In this document: positions 1-7,686 of the stretch, in pieces
How the letters are laid out: each line of letters begins with the position of its first letter
How positions within the stretch are numbered: the stretch's first letter is position 1
Assembly (NCBI GenBank): GCA_002295925.1
Contig: DBGO01000002.1
Coordinates: 62,001 to 126,000, forward strand
Source of the DNA: Flavobacteriales bacterium UBA852
GTDB taxonomy: Bacteria; Bacteroidota; Bacteroidia; Flavobacteriales_E; Vicingaceae
Direction: 5' to 3'
DNA length: 64,000 nt
The notes under the pieces: model-generated
Databases searched by the model: none
What the model was told of the DNA's origin: nothing
Seen by the model: the letters and a program-made list of their open reading frames with translations, nothing else
Translations under genes and position numbers: made by a program

Positions 1-246
1 GGTTAAAATATCCGGATAATAAATACTGTCTTTAATTCCGGCATAAGAATATAAATTTCCGGTTCCTAAAAATGCCTTTGAAATACGCACGTAATGCGCC
101 GTATCGTTAATATCCATTAAGCCGTAAATAACGGTAATATCTTTCCATTCGGCTGTTAAATCAACTTGGGGTTCTTTATTGCAGCTTGTTAAAACAAACA
201 ATATTCCGGTAAAAGCCGCTAAAAGTATGTTTTTGTATTTCATCAT
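1..246 (-). CDS. Partial lipoprotein of unknown function (N-terminal 82 residues)
   Basis: The gene enters the window from the left, so only its 5' end is present and its 3' end lies before base 1. Read leftward it starts with two adjacent ATG codons (246 and 243) and gives a signal peptide with a clear lipobox, LTSC, at residues 19-22, followed by NKEP. This predicts a signal peptidase II-processed lipoprotein with Cys22 as the mature N-terminus. The mature part begins with a segment containing VIYGLMDINDTAHYVRIS and then KAFLG, a pattern I associate with uncharacterised Bacteroidota cell-surface lipoproteins; I cannot name the family with certainty. It diverges from panB, so the short gap between them must carry both 5' regions. 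Confidence 0.8.
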   Translation of the reverse strand, partial: MMKYKNILLAAFTGILFVLTSCNKEPQVDLTAEWKDITVIYGLMDINDTAHYVRISKAFLGTGNLYSYAGIKDSIYYPDILT

Positions 247-305
247 AAATAAAAATTGAAGAATGACAAATCTAACATTTTTCTTTCTTTTAATGGGCTT
301 TTTTG

Positions 306-313
306 TAGTTTTG
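306..313 (+). promoter_or_regulatory. Putative -7 element for panB
   Basis: TAGTTTTG matches the Bacteroidota -7 consensus TAnnTTTG and lies 21 bases before the ATG at 335. No clean -33 TTTG was found at the usual distance. The element lies inside the longer open frame that begins at 263, which argues against that upstream start. Confidence 0.4.
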
Positions 314-334
314 TCGATAAATAAATTCATTAAA

Positions 335-1150
335 ATGTCGGTAAATAAGCAAGTTAAACGCGTGACAACGCACACGCTACAAGAGATGAAGCAAAATAAT
401 GAAAAAATTGCCATGCTAACGGCTTATGATTATTCATTAGCCAAGCTGGTTGACGGTGCGGGAATAGATGTTATTTTGGTGGGCGACTCGGCATCGAATG
501 TGATGGCAGGACACGAAACCACTCTCCCCATTACACTTGACCAAATGATTTATCATGCTTCATCTGTTGTGCGGGCAATCAGCCGGGCGTTGGTAGTGGT
601 TGACTTGCCTTTTGGAACTTATCAAGGAAACTCTAAAATTGCATTGGATTCTGCTATTCGCATTATGAAAGAATCGGGGGCGCATGCCGTAAAAATGGAA
701 GGCGGCGAAGAAATTATCGAATCTGTTAAGCGAATTGTTTCTGCCGGAATACCTGTTATGGGACACTTGGGTTTGATGCCACAATCCATTTATAAATTTG
801 GCACTTATGTAGTTAGAGCCAAAGAAGATGAAGAAGCCGACAAGCTGAAAAAAGATGCATTGTTGCTGCAAGAAGCAGGATGTTTTGCCTTGGTTTTGGA
901 AAAAATTCCGGCAAAATTGGCCACAAAAGTTTCGCAGTTGTTACATATTCCAACTATTGGCATTGGTGCGGGCTCGGGAACCGACGGGCAGGTTTTGGTG
1001 TTGCACGATATGCTGGGCATTACGACAGAATTTTCGCCCCGTTTTTTACGTCGCTACTTAAATTTAGCCGACGAAATTAACAATGCCGTATCGCAATACA
1101 TTACCGATGTTAAATCGCTGGATTTTCCAAACGAAAAAGAGCAGTATTAA
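335..1150 (+). CDS. panB: 3-methyl-2-oxobutanoate hydroxymethyltransferase (ketopantoate hydroxymethyltransferase)
   Basis: This enzyme transfers a hydroxymethyl group from 5,10-methylene-THF to 3-methyl-2-oxobutanoate, the first committed step of pantothenate and CoA synthesis, in the cytoplasm. Family blocks are visible along the whole protein: MLTAYDYSLAKLVD, VGDSASNVMAGHETTLPIT with its metal-binding Asp, VVVDLPFGTY, HAVKMEGG, GIPVMGHLGLMPQS and the C-terminal PTIGIGAGSGTDGQVLV. The frame is open from 263, but the extra 24 residues are hydrophobic and unlike the family, and a TAnnTTTG promoter element lies inside them. Starting at 335 gives 271 residues, the normal PanB length. No panC or panD is adjacent. 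It is convergent with thiH across about 20 bases. Confidence 0.96.
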   Translation: MSVNKQVKRVTTHTLQEMKQNNEKIAMLTAYDYSLAKLVDGAGIDVILVGDSASNVMAGHETTLPITLDQMIYHASSVVRAISRALVVVDLPFGTYQGNSKIALDSAIRIMKESGAHAVKMEGGEEIIESVKRIVSAGIPVMGHLGLMPQSIYKFGTYVVRAKEDEEADKLKKDALLLQEAGCFALVLEKIPAKLATKVSQLLHIPTIGIGAGSGTDGQVLVLHDMLGITTEFSPRFLRRYLNLADEINNAVSQYITDVKSLDFPNEKEQY

Positions 1151-1170
1151 GAAATTTTAGATAAAATATT

Positions 1171-2292
1171 CTACCCAAAAACCTTATCCCAATCTTTAAA
1201 AACCGGTTCGTAACCTTGAGCTTTAATCATATGTGCTACTTCTTCGGTTGTGCGTTCGTCGGATATTTCAAACTGCTCCAAAGACTGCGGTTCTACCACA
1301 TACCCTCCCGGATTGGTTTTGCTTTCGGCACTAAACGTTGTGGCACCCAGTTTCACAATATTATTTCTAAAATTTTCCGATTCGCGTGTAGAAATAGATA
1401 ATTCCACATCTTCGTCCAATAAACGGTAAGCGCAAATCAGTTGCACCAGTTCTTTGTCAGAAATCTCTACTTTGGGCGATAATCCGCCTGCATGTGGGCG
1501 TAAACGAGGAAAAGAAATGGAATATTTGCTTTGCCAATAATTTTTTTGTAAATATTTCAGATGCAAAGCCGTAAAAAAACTATCGGTTCGCCAATTTTCC
1601 AATCCCAACAAAACTCCCAATCCCATTTTATAAATTCCGGCTTTTCCTAAGCGGTCATGGGTTTCCAATCGGTAATAAAAATTTGATTTTTTCCCCTTTG
1701 GGTGATGTTTTTTGTAATCCTCTTTATGATAGGTTTCTTGATACACCAAAACCGTGTGCACACCGGCTTTTATCAATTGCTCGTATTCGTGTTGCAAAAG
1801 CGGTTGAACTTCTATGGCAATATTTGAAAAATACGGACGAATTAATCGAACGGCATTTTCAATATAATCGACTCCTACGGTTTTGTTTGCTTCACCGGTA
1901 ACGAGTAAAATATGGTCGTATCCTTTGTTTTTTAAAAATGTTATTTCTTTAAGAATTTCTTCATCGGTCAATGTGCGGCGCGGTATTTTATTGGTAAAAC
2001 TAAATCCGCAATAGGTGCAAATATTCTGACATTCATTGCTCAAATACATTGGCGCATACATTTGTATGGTGTTGCCAAAGCGTTTTAAGGTCAGCTGATG
2101 GCTTAATTGAGCCATTTGCTCTAAAAAGGGTTCTGCCGCCGGTGATATCAATGCTTTAAAATCTTCGAGCGTACGTTTAGGTTTAGCCAAAGCTCGCTCA
2201 ACATCTCGGGCAGTTTTGGAATAAATAGTGTTTTGCACCTCATCCCACGAGAAAGTGTCGAACAGATGAGAAAAACCTTCTTTACGCTCCAT
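1171..2292 (-). CDS. thiH: 2-iminoacetate synthase (tyrosine lyase), radical SAM
   Basis: ThiH cleaves tyrosine with SAM radical chemistry to dehydroglycine (2-iminoacetate) and p-cresol, supplying the C-N unit for the thiamine thiazole ring. The radical SAM cluster motif CxxxCxxC is at residues 88, 92 and 95 (NECQNICTYCGF), followed by a TIM-barrel domain with LVTGEANKTVG and the C-terminal BATS-type region. The length, 373 residues, is usual. It is the last gene of a leftward operon: its start overlaps the end of the truncated haemoglobin gene by 11 bases, and thiG lies beyond that. ThiH uses tyrosine rather than the oxygen-dependent ThiO route, so its 4Fe-4S cluster is oxygen sensitive, which may explain the haem protein next to it (inference). 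Confidence 0.96.
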   Translation of the reverse strand: MERKEGFSHLFDTFSWDEVQNTIYSKTARDVERALAKPKRTLEDFKALISPAAEPFLEQMAQLSHQLTLKRFGNTIQMYAPMYLSNECQNICTYCGFSFTNKIPRRTLTDEEILKEITFLKNKGYDHILLVTGEANKTVGVDYIENAVRLIRPYFSNIAIEVQPLLQHEYEQLIKAGVHTVLVYQETYHKEDYKKHHPKGKKSNFYYRLETHDRLGKAGIYKMGLGVLLGLENWRTDSFFTALHLKYLQKNYWQSKYSISFPRLRPHAGGLSPKVEISDKELVQLICAYRLLDEDVELSISTRESENFRNNIVKLGATTFSAESKTNPGGYVVEPQSLEQFEISDERTTEEVAHMIKAQGYEPVFKDWDKVFG

Positions 2293-2662
2293 ATTGTTGA
2301 GTTTTGTGTTTCATAACCAATGCAATATGATTGGCTCGTTGCAGTAATTCGTCTGCTTTGGGTCCTTCAAAATTGTCTTTCACCGATTGGGTTAAAAACT
2401 TAAGCCACTTTTCAAAATGAATGGCTTTAAAAGGATATTTTTTATGAATATCCAAATGCAGATGCATCACCGGCTTGCGGTATCCGTTTGGTTTAAATAA
2501 CATATTTTCCCAAAACAAAACCAAATCTTGCAAATGAGGTTCAAGGTCTATTTTGGCAACATCCACAAAAATAGGTCGCATATCATCGTCACTCAGCAAA
2601 TAATTATAAAACGTTTTCATGATTAGATACAAATCGTCATTGGTTTCAATATCACGTTTCAT
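2282..2662 (-). CDS. Group III (P-type) truncated haemoglobin
   Basis: A 126-residue all-helical globin-like protein. The pattern HLHLDIHKKYPF followed by HFEKWL (residues 67-87) is the F-helix and following region of group III truncated haemoglobins; His73 is the likely proximal haem ligand. Group III globins bind O2 and NO and are linked to microaerobic or nitrosative stress, but their exact chemistry varies. The gene sits between thiG (11 bases upstream) and thiH (11-base overlap), so it is almost certainly co-transcribed and translationally coupled with them. Placing a haem protein between the two thiazole genes is unusual; protection of the oxygen-sensitive ThiH cluster is an inference. 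The family call is fairly secure, the function is not. Confidence 0.85.
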   Translation of the reverse strand: MKRDIETNDDLYLIMKTFYNYLLSDDDMRPIFVDVAKIDLEPHLQDLVLFWENMLFKPNGYRKPVMHLHLDIHKKYPFKAIHFEKWLKFLTQSVKDNFEGPKADELLQRANHIALVMKHKTQQYGA

Positions 2663-2673
2663 CAGTTATATTT

Positions 2674-3438
2674 CTAATCGTTTAAAAAAGATGTAAGCGG
2701 ACTGCTGGCTTGTGCCGTATGAGCGGTTGTCCCAAGCTTTGCTTCATACGCCATTCTGCCGGCTTCTACTGCCATTTTAAATGCTTTTGCCATTTCTACC
2801 GGATTATCACTTACGGCTATAGCTGTATTTACCAATACAGCATCGGCACCCAACTCCATGGCTTTTGCTGCATCGGATGGCGCACCTATACCTGCATCCA
2901 CAACAACCGGCACATTGCTTTGTTCAATAATTATCTCTAAAAAATCGATGGTTTTAAGTCCCTTATTACTGCCAATTGGCGAACCCAAAGGCATAACAGC
3001 GGCAGTTCCTACTTCCTCTAACCGCTTGCACAACACAGGGTCGGCATGAATGTATGGTAAAACAATGAACCCTCTTTTCACCAATTCTTCGGCGGCTTTA
3101 AGCGTTTCGACAGCATCGGGCATTAAATATTTCGGGTCAGGATGAATTTCCAATTTCAACCAATTTGTTTCCAACGCCTCTCGGGCAAGTTCGGCGGCAA
3201 ATAAGGCTTCTTTTGCATTTCGCACACCGGAAGTATTGGGCAACAAATGAATATGGTTATGTTGTAAATATTTAAGTATTTCGTCGTTGTGGTTTTCGGT
3301 ATCTACACGTTTGAGAGCCACGGTAACCAACTCACTTGCAGAAGCCAAAATAGCGTCTTCCATCAATTTTCCGGAACTGAATTTACCTGTTCCGGTAAAT
3401 AATCTTGAGTTGAAAGTTTTGTCGGCAATTGTTAGCAT
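2674..3438 (-). CDS. thiG: Thiazole synthase
   Basis: ThiG condenses 1-deoxy-D-xylulose 5-phosphate, dehydroglycine and ThiS thiocarboxylate into the thiazole phosphate of thiamine. The (beta/alpha)8 barrel carries family blocks: RLFTGTGKF at the N-terminus, TVALKRV, the WLKLEI segment with the Schiff-base lysine (Lys95), PVVVDAGIGAPSDAAKAMELG and DAVLVNTAI. Its length of 254 residues is normal. It is the first gene of the leftward operon thiG, truncated haemoglobin, thiH. No thiS, thiC, thiE or thiF is in this window, so the rest of the pathway is elsewhere. The 103 bases upstream hold a promoter-like element and a Crp/Fnr-like palindrome and are too short and unlike a TPP riboswitch. Confidence 0.96.
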   Translation of the reverse strand: MLTIADKTFNSRLFTGTGKFSSGKLMEDAILASASELVTVALKRVDTENHNDEILKYLQHNHIHLLPNTSGVRNAKEALFAAELAREALETNWLKLEIHPDPKYLMPDAVETLKAAEELVKRGFIVLPYIHADPVLCKRLEEVGTAAVMPLGSPIGSNKGLKTIDFLEIIIEQSNVPVVVDAGIGAPSDAAKAMELGADAVLVNTAIAVSDNPVEMAKAFKMAVEAGRMAYEAKLGTTAHTAQASSPLTSFLND

Positions 3439-3471
3439 AATCAGTATTTATGTTTATGAAAATAATTACTA

Positions 3472-3511
3472 CAAAGGTACTTAAAATACAGATGTATTTG
3501 ACGGAAGTCAA
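3472..3511 (-). promoter_or_regulatory. thiG promoter with TTGAC-N4-GTCAA palindrome
   Basis: On the minus strand TACCTTTG (3479-3472) matches the TAnnTTTG -7 element. Upstream, the perfect palindrome TTGACTTCCGTCAA (3498-3511) is centred about 30 bases from the -7 element, near where a class II Crp/Fnr-family activator would bind, and there is no normal -33 TTTG. A second, smaller palindrome, ATACAGATGTAT, lies between them (3486-3497). Binding by a Crp/Fnr-type regulator is an inference from the half-site shape. Confidence 0.45.
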
Positions 3512-3541
3512 TCAGAGTTTCATAAAGCAAAATGATTTGAT

Positions 3542-5008
3542 TTAGTGCTTCAAATTCAAATGTTTTGCAATAAATTTATTTAGCTCAGGCGTAGTTTTCA
3601 ATAAGTAAGCCATTACAAAATACACTACCGAAATAACTCCGGAACGTATAATTATATCGGTAATCAACGACCATTGCGGCAAAAAGTATTGAACGGCAAA
3701 TGTGATTGAACCAATAATTAAGATTTTTAATTCATTTGCTGAAAAAGGGAATAAACCATATTGCATTTTTAAAAAAATCAAACGGGCAGTATTGAGCGTA
3801 AGCACCGAAATAAATGTGGCAAACGCCGCACCGGTTACGCCCCAAACAGGTATCAGCATGATATTGGTAATCAATACAACAACAGCCATTACAACATTAA
3901 AATACAACATCCAACGGAATTTTTCCGAAAATTGAATAATTTGCGCATTAATACCAAAGGATGCATCGTATAATTTTGCCAAAGCAATAAACAAAATCAC
4001 CCATTTTCCCTCGGCATATTCGGGTGGCAGTATTTGAAATAAATTATCAATGTTTGACCAAATTCCCAAAAAAATCCATAGCGAAATCAACAACATTGAA
4101 TTGGAAGTTTGCTTATACAAGCGATTAAGTTTTTCAATATTATTTTCTTTCCACAATTGCGAAACAATAGGCGTTGTTACTTTGCTAATAGCATTAAGCG
4201 GAACGGAAATAACCGAACTGATATAAAAAGCCACGGAATAAACCGCCGCACTTTTCAGGTCTATCATCCCTCCTACCATAATTACATCTATGTAATTAGC
4301 CAAATATCCGCTTCCGGCACCCAGAATCGCATAAAAGGCAAAATTCAAAACAGGTTTAAATTCTTTTTTTGGGATAAATGAAAATTGAAATTCTTTTGTA
4401 AACAGCGGATAGGCATATCCGATTAAGATAATGAGTGTAATGCCCAACACATGCACATACCAATATATAAACACATCAAAATCTATGATTTTTAAATAGA
4501 CCAATGTAATGAGTAGCATCCAAAATAAACGCAACAAAACTGCACGGAAAAAAGTGGGTACTGATGTACGCAAATGAACCCGCAAATAATTTTCGAAATA
4601 CACAAATAGTCCATTGTAAATGAACATTAAAGGCATTAATTCAAAATATTGCGGAAACAACTCGGAATTATCTCTAAACCAATCATTTATTTGCGGTTTA
4701 AAAATAAAAATCAGGCATAACATCAGAGTTAAGCCAACGAGCATCATTATAAATGTTGTGGCTATAAATCTTTTGGCATTTTCTTGCGACTGCTTAAACT
4801 TTGGGTAAAATTTGAGCAAAGCACCTTGCACACCCGACAAGGCAAATGTTGTAGAAAGTGTTGCCGCCGACCATATAACACGCGTTAAACCAAACTCTTC
4901 AGGTGCCAAAAATATAGGAAAAAGCAAAACCGTATTGACATACCCAAGCAAAATGCCCAAATATTGCCAAATAGAGTTATATAATCCTTGTTTTGCAACA
5001 ATGCCCAT
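3542..5008 (-). CDS. Polysaccharide/lipid flippase of the MOP superfamily (Wzx-like)
   Basis: A 488-residue integral membrane protein with about 12-14 hydrophobic helices spread over its length and no large soluble domain. The start GIVAKQGLYNSIWQYLGILLGYVNTVLLFP is typical of oligosaccharide flippases of the MOP superfamily, which move lipid-linked sugars across the inner membrane. The neighbouring divergent YfhO-type membrane protein is also of a family tied to cell-envelope glycans, which fits. There is no glycosyltransferase cluster around it, so the substrate cannot be inferred; a MurJ-like lipid II role cannot be excluded. It is transcribed away from the yfhO-like gene, with 92 bases between start codons. 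Confidence 0.85.
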   Translation of the reverse strand: MGIVAKQGLYNSIWQYLGILLGYVNTVLLFPIFLAPEEFGLTRVIWSAATLSTTFALSGVQGALLKFYPKFKQSQENAKRFIATTFIMMLVGLTLMLCLIFIFKPQINDWFRDNSELFPQYFELMPLMFIYNGLFVYFENYLRVHLRTSVPTFFRAVLLRLFWMLLITLVYLKIIDFDVFIYWYVHVLGITLIILIGYAYPLFTKEFQFSFIPKKEFKPVLNFAFYAILGAGSGYLANYIDVIMVGGMIDLKSAAVYSVAFYISSVISVPLNAISKVTTPIVSQLWKENNIEKLNRLYKQTSNSMLLISLWIFLGIWSNIDNLFQILPPEYAEGKWVILFIALAKLYDASFGINAQIIQFSEKFRWMLYFNVVMAVVVLITNIMLIPVWGVTGAAFATFISVLTLNTARLIFLKMQYGLFPFSANELKILIIGSITFAVQYFLPQWSLITDIIIRSGVISVVYFVMAYLLKTTPELNKFIAKHLNLKH

Positions 5009-5046
5009 AACAAATGAAAAATTATGTTGTAATTGTAGTCAATATT

Positions 5047-5076
5047 TTTGAATTAGCAATACTTATATTACTTTTG
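5047..5076 (+). promoter_or_regulatory. Bacteroidota-type promoter for the yfhO-like gene
   Basis: TTTG (5047-5050), an 18-base spacer and TACTTTTG (5069-5076) match the -33/-7 consensus. The ATG at 5101 follows 24 bases later. The element lies inside the longer open frame starting at 5014, which supports the 5101 start. Confidence 0.65.
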
Positions 5077-5100
5077 ATTTTCCAAAAAATTAACTCAAGC

Positions 5101-7530
5101 ATGAAAAACGTGAATTTGAAACAACTATTGCCCCATATATATGCGGTATTGATAATGATTGTTATTTTGTTTGTTTATTTCTCTCCTGTATTGCAAGGAA
5201 AAGTGATTAAACAAGATGATATTATCCGCCATAAAGCCATGTCGAAAGAATTGGTTGATTTCAGGGAGAAATTTCACGAAGAAGCACTTTGGACCAACGC
5301 TATGTTTGGCGGAATGCCGGCTTTTCAAATCAGTGTTTTGTATAAAAGCAACTTAATTCAATATATTCATAAATTCATCATTAAAACGTTTCCTAAAGGT
5401 GTGGGTATTATTTTCCTGCTCATTTTTGGCTTCTACCTGTTTTTGGTCAGTTTAAAAATGAATAATTGGATAAGTTTGATGTTCTCCATTGCTTTTGGTT
5501 TTTCAACCTATTTTATAATATCGCTTGCCGCAGGACATAATTCTAAACTTACCGCCACTGCTTACATGGCAATAGTAATGCTTGGTATTATCTTCGCTTA
5601 CCGCAAAAACCGTTGGCTCGGTGCGGCACTTACCGCCTTGGCTTTATCTTTACAAATTGGCGTTAATCATCCGCAAATAACGTATTACTTTTTATTTGTT
5701 ATTTTGGCTTATGCTGTTTTGGAATTTGTGTTGGCATACAAAAGCAAACAATTAAAAAAGTTCTTCATTACATCGGGAATTTTAATTTTTGCCGGATTAT
5801 TAAGCATAGGTCCAAATATCAGCAGATTGTGGAGCACTTACGAATATTCGAAAGAAACAATCCGTGGCGGCAAAAGTGAATTGACCAACCCTGACAAAAA
5901 ACAAGGCAGCGGTTTGGATATTGATTATGCCATGAGTTGGAGCTACGGCATTCCGGAAACATTTACATTGCTCATTCCTGATTTTTACGGCAGTTCATCA
6001 TCAGCCGCATTAGACAAAAAATCAGAAACTTACAAAACGCTTGTACAAAAAGGTGTTCCGCCAAAACAAGCCGAAAATTACATTAAACACTTACCGCTTT
6101 ATTGGGGCGACCAACCCTTTACTTCGGGACCTGTTTATGCAGGAGCAATATTGGTTTTCTTATTTGTATTGGGATTATTTATTGTGAAAAACAATTTAAA
6201 ATGGTGGTTGTTGGCTGTTACCGTTATTGGTATAGTTTTTTCTTGGGGAAAAAATTTCTTGCTTATCAACGAACTGATGTTTGATTATTTCCCGTTATTC
6301 AATAAGTTCCGTTCACCATCCATGTGGCTTACTTTGGCATTGTTTGCCATGCCTGTTTTGGCTGCCATGACTCTACAAACCATCTTTACCGAAAAAGAAA
6401 AAATAAATCACAAATCTGTATTAAATGCTTTTTATATTACCGGAGGAATAACTTTGTTTTTCGCCCTTTTTGGCGGCAGCTTTTTCGATTTTACAGCACC
6501 TTCCGACAATAATTTGGCACAACAAGGGTGGCCTGTTGAAGCACTTGTTGCCGACCGTGCTTCCATGATGAAAGCATCGGCGTTTAAATCTTTCATACTC
6601 ATAGCTTTGGCTTTTGGATTAGTATGGTTTTATGTAAAAAATAAAATCTCTAACGGAGTGCTCACAAGCGTTTTGGCGATTTTAATCTTAGGTGATTTAT
6701 GGGTAGAAGATAAAAAATACCTTAACGAAGAACATTTTGTAAACAAACGTGAATACAAAAACCTGTTTGCCCCCGATGCTGCCGACCAAATGATTTTGGC
6801 AGATAAATCATTGGATTACCGTGTTTTGAACTTAACGGTTAACCCTTTTACAGATGCCATGACATCGTATTTTCATAAATCGATAGGCGGATACCACGGA
6901 GCTAAATTAATTCGTTACCAAGATTTGATTGAGAGACAATTATCAAAAAACAATATGCAAGTGCTCAATATGCTCAACACCAAATATTTTATTGTTCCCA
7001 ATAAACAATCGGGTGGACGAATGGCTCAAATGAATCCGCAAGCATTGAGCAATGCCTGGTTTGTAAACACTATTAAGTGGGTTAATAATGCCGATGAAGA
7101 AATGGCAAGTTTAGATAATTTTAACCCTAAAAATGAAGTGATAATTGACAAGCGTTACAAGGATAAAGTGTCTGACAATATTAACCTTAGCGGAAGTACC
7201 ATTAAAATGACGGACTACAAACCCAATCATTTAACCTACGAAGCCAACGTATTGGATGACAATGCTTTTGCTGTATTTTCCGAAATTTATTACGAAGGTG
7301 GCGATAAAGATTGGAAAACCTATATTGACGGTAAAGAAACCGAGCATGTGAGAGTAAATTACGTCCTGCGCGGAATGAATATTCCAAAAGGAAAACACAC
7401 CATTGAATTTAAGTTTTTGCCTCGCAGTTATTACGACGGCGAAAAATATTCTTTGATTTTTTCAATCATCATTATTTTAGTTGTAGCCGCCGGAATTTGG
7501 AAATATGCAAAAGAAAAACAAACTGCATGA
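5101..7530 (+). CDS. YfhO-family multi-spanning membrane protein
   Basis: An 809-residue protein with a large N-terminal block of about 12 membrane helices followed by a soluble C-terminal region of roughly 250 residues (beginning near YRVLNLTVNPF) and a last membrane helix before the C-terminal KEKQTA. The helix pattern, the KHTIEFKFLPRSYYDGEKYS ending and the overall size fit the YfhO family, GT-C-like membrane proteins implicated in decorating cell-wall glycopolymers in Firmicutes; the role in Bacteroidota is not established. I chose 5101 rather than the upstream start because a complete promoter occupies 5047-5076. The stop overlaps an ATG (ATGA) of a possible small gene. Confidence 0.85.
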   Translation: MKNVNLKQLLPHIYAVLIMIVILFVYFSPVLQGKVIKQDDIIRHKAMSKELVDFREKFHEEALWTNAMFGGMPAFQISVLYKSNLIQYIHKFIIKTFPKGVGIIFLLIFGFYLFLVSLKMNNWISLMFSIAFGFSTYFIISLAAGHNSKLTATAYMAIVMLGIIFAYRKNRWLGAALTALALSLQIGVNHPQITYYFLFVILAYAVLEFVLAYKSKQLKKFFITSGILIFAGLLSIGPNISRLWSTYEYSKETIRGGKSELTNPDKKQGSGLDIDYAMSWSYGIPETFTLLIPDFYGSSSSAALDKKSETYKTLVQKGVPPKQAENYIKHLPLYWGDQPFTSGPVYAGAILVFLFVLGLFIVKNNLKWWLLAVTVIGIVFSWGKNFLLINELMFDYFPLFNKFRSPSMWLTLALFAMPVLAAMTLQTIFTEKEKINHKSVLNAFYITGGITLFFALFGGSFFDFTAPSDNNLAQQGWPVEALVADRASMMKASAFKSFILIALAFGLVWFYVKNKISNGVLTSVLAILILGDLWVEDKKYLNEEHFVNKREYKNLFAPDAADQMILADKSLDYRVLNLTVNPFTDAMTSYFHKSIGGYHGAKLIRYQDLIERQLSKNNMQVLNMLNTKYFIVPNKQSGGRMAQMNPQALSNAWFVNTIKWVNNADEEMASLDNFNPKNEVIIDKRYKDKVSDNINLSGSTIKMTDYKPNHLTYEANVLDDNAFAVFSEIYYEGGDKDWKTYIDGKETEHVRVNYVLRGMNIPKGKHTIEFKFLPRSYYDGEKYSLIFSIIIILVVAAGIWKYAKEKQTA

Positions 7531-7634
7531 AGAAAATAGACCCAAAAGATTTAATAGCTGTTGAATGTGTGTTTGCAGCATTATTTGGCATTGCTATTTC
7601 TTTATTGCCTTATTTATTGTCAGCATCAGTTTGA
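7527..7634 (+). CDS. Possible 35-residue membrane microprotein coupled to the yfhO-like gene
   Basis: An ATG at 7527 overlaps the TGA of the preceding gene in the ATGA arrangement typical of translational coupling. It encodes 35 residues: a charged start (MKKIDPKDL) followed by one hydrophobic stretch of about 22 residues ending LLPYLLSASV and a TGA. I do not recognise a family. The overlap and the single-helix composition are the only support; a chance frame is possible. After it, 7635-7686 is AT-rich and holds no clear terminator. Confidence 0.35.
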   Translation: MKKIDPKDLIAVECVFAALFGIAISLLPYLLSASV

Positions 7635-7686
7635 TATTATCTCTTTCTATGTTGTTTTAATAAATAACCTGTTTACACAATTAACA

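Noticed and set aside
560..871. Minus-strand open frame of 103 residues inside panB
   Set aside because: panB is fully supported on the plus strand; the antisense frame has no recognisable motif.
3439..3541. Possible TPP riboswitch upstream of thiG
   Set aside because: Only 103 bases to the next gene, and no THI-box CUGAGA or the expected three-way junction was found; a promoter and palindrome account for the space.
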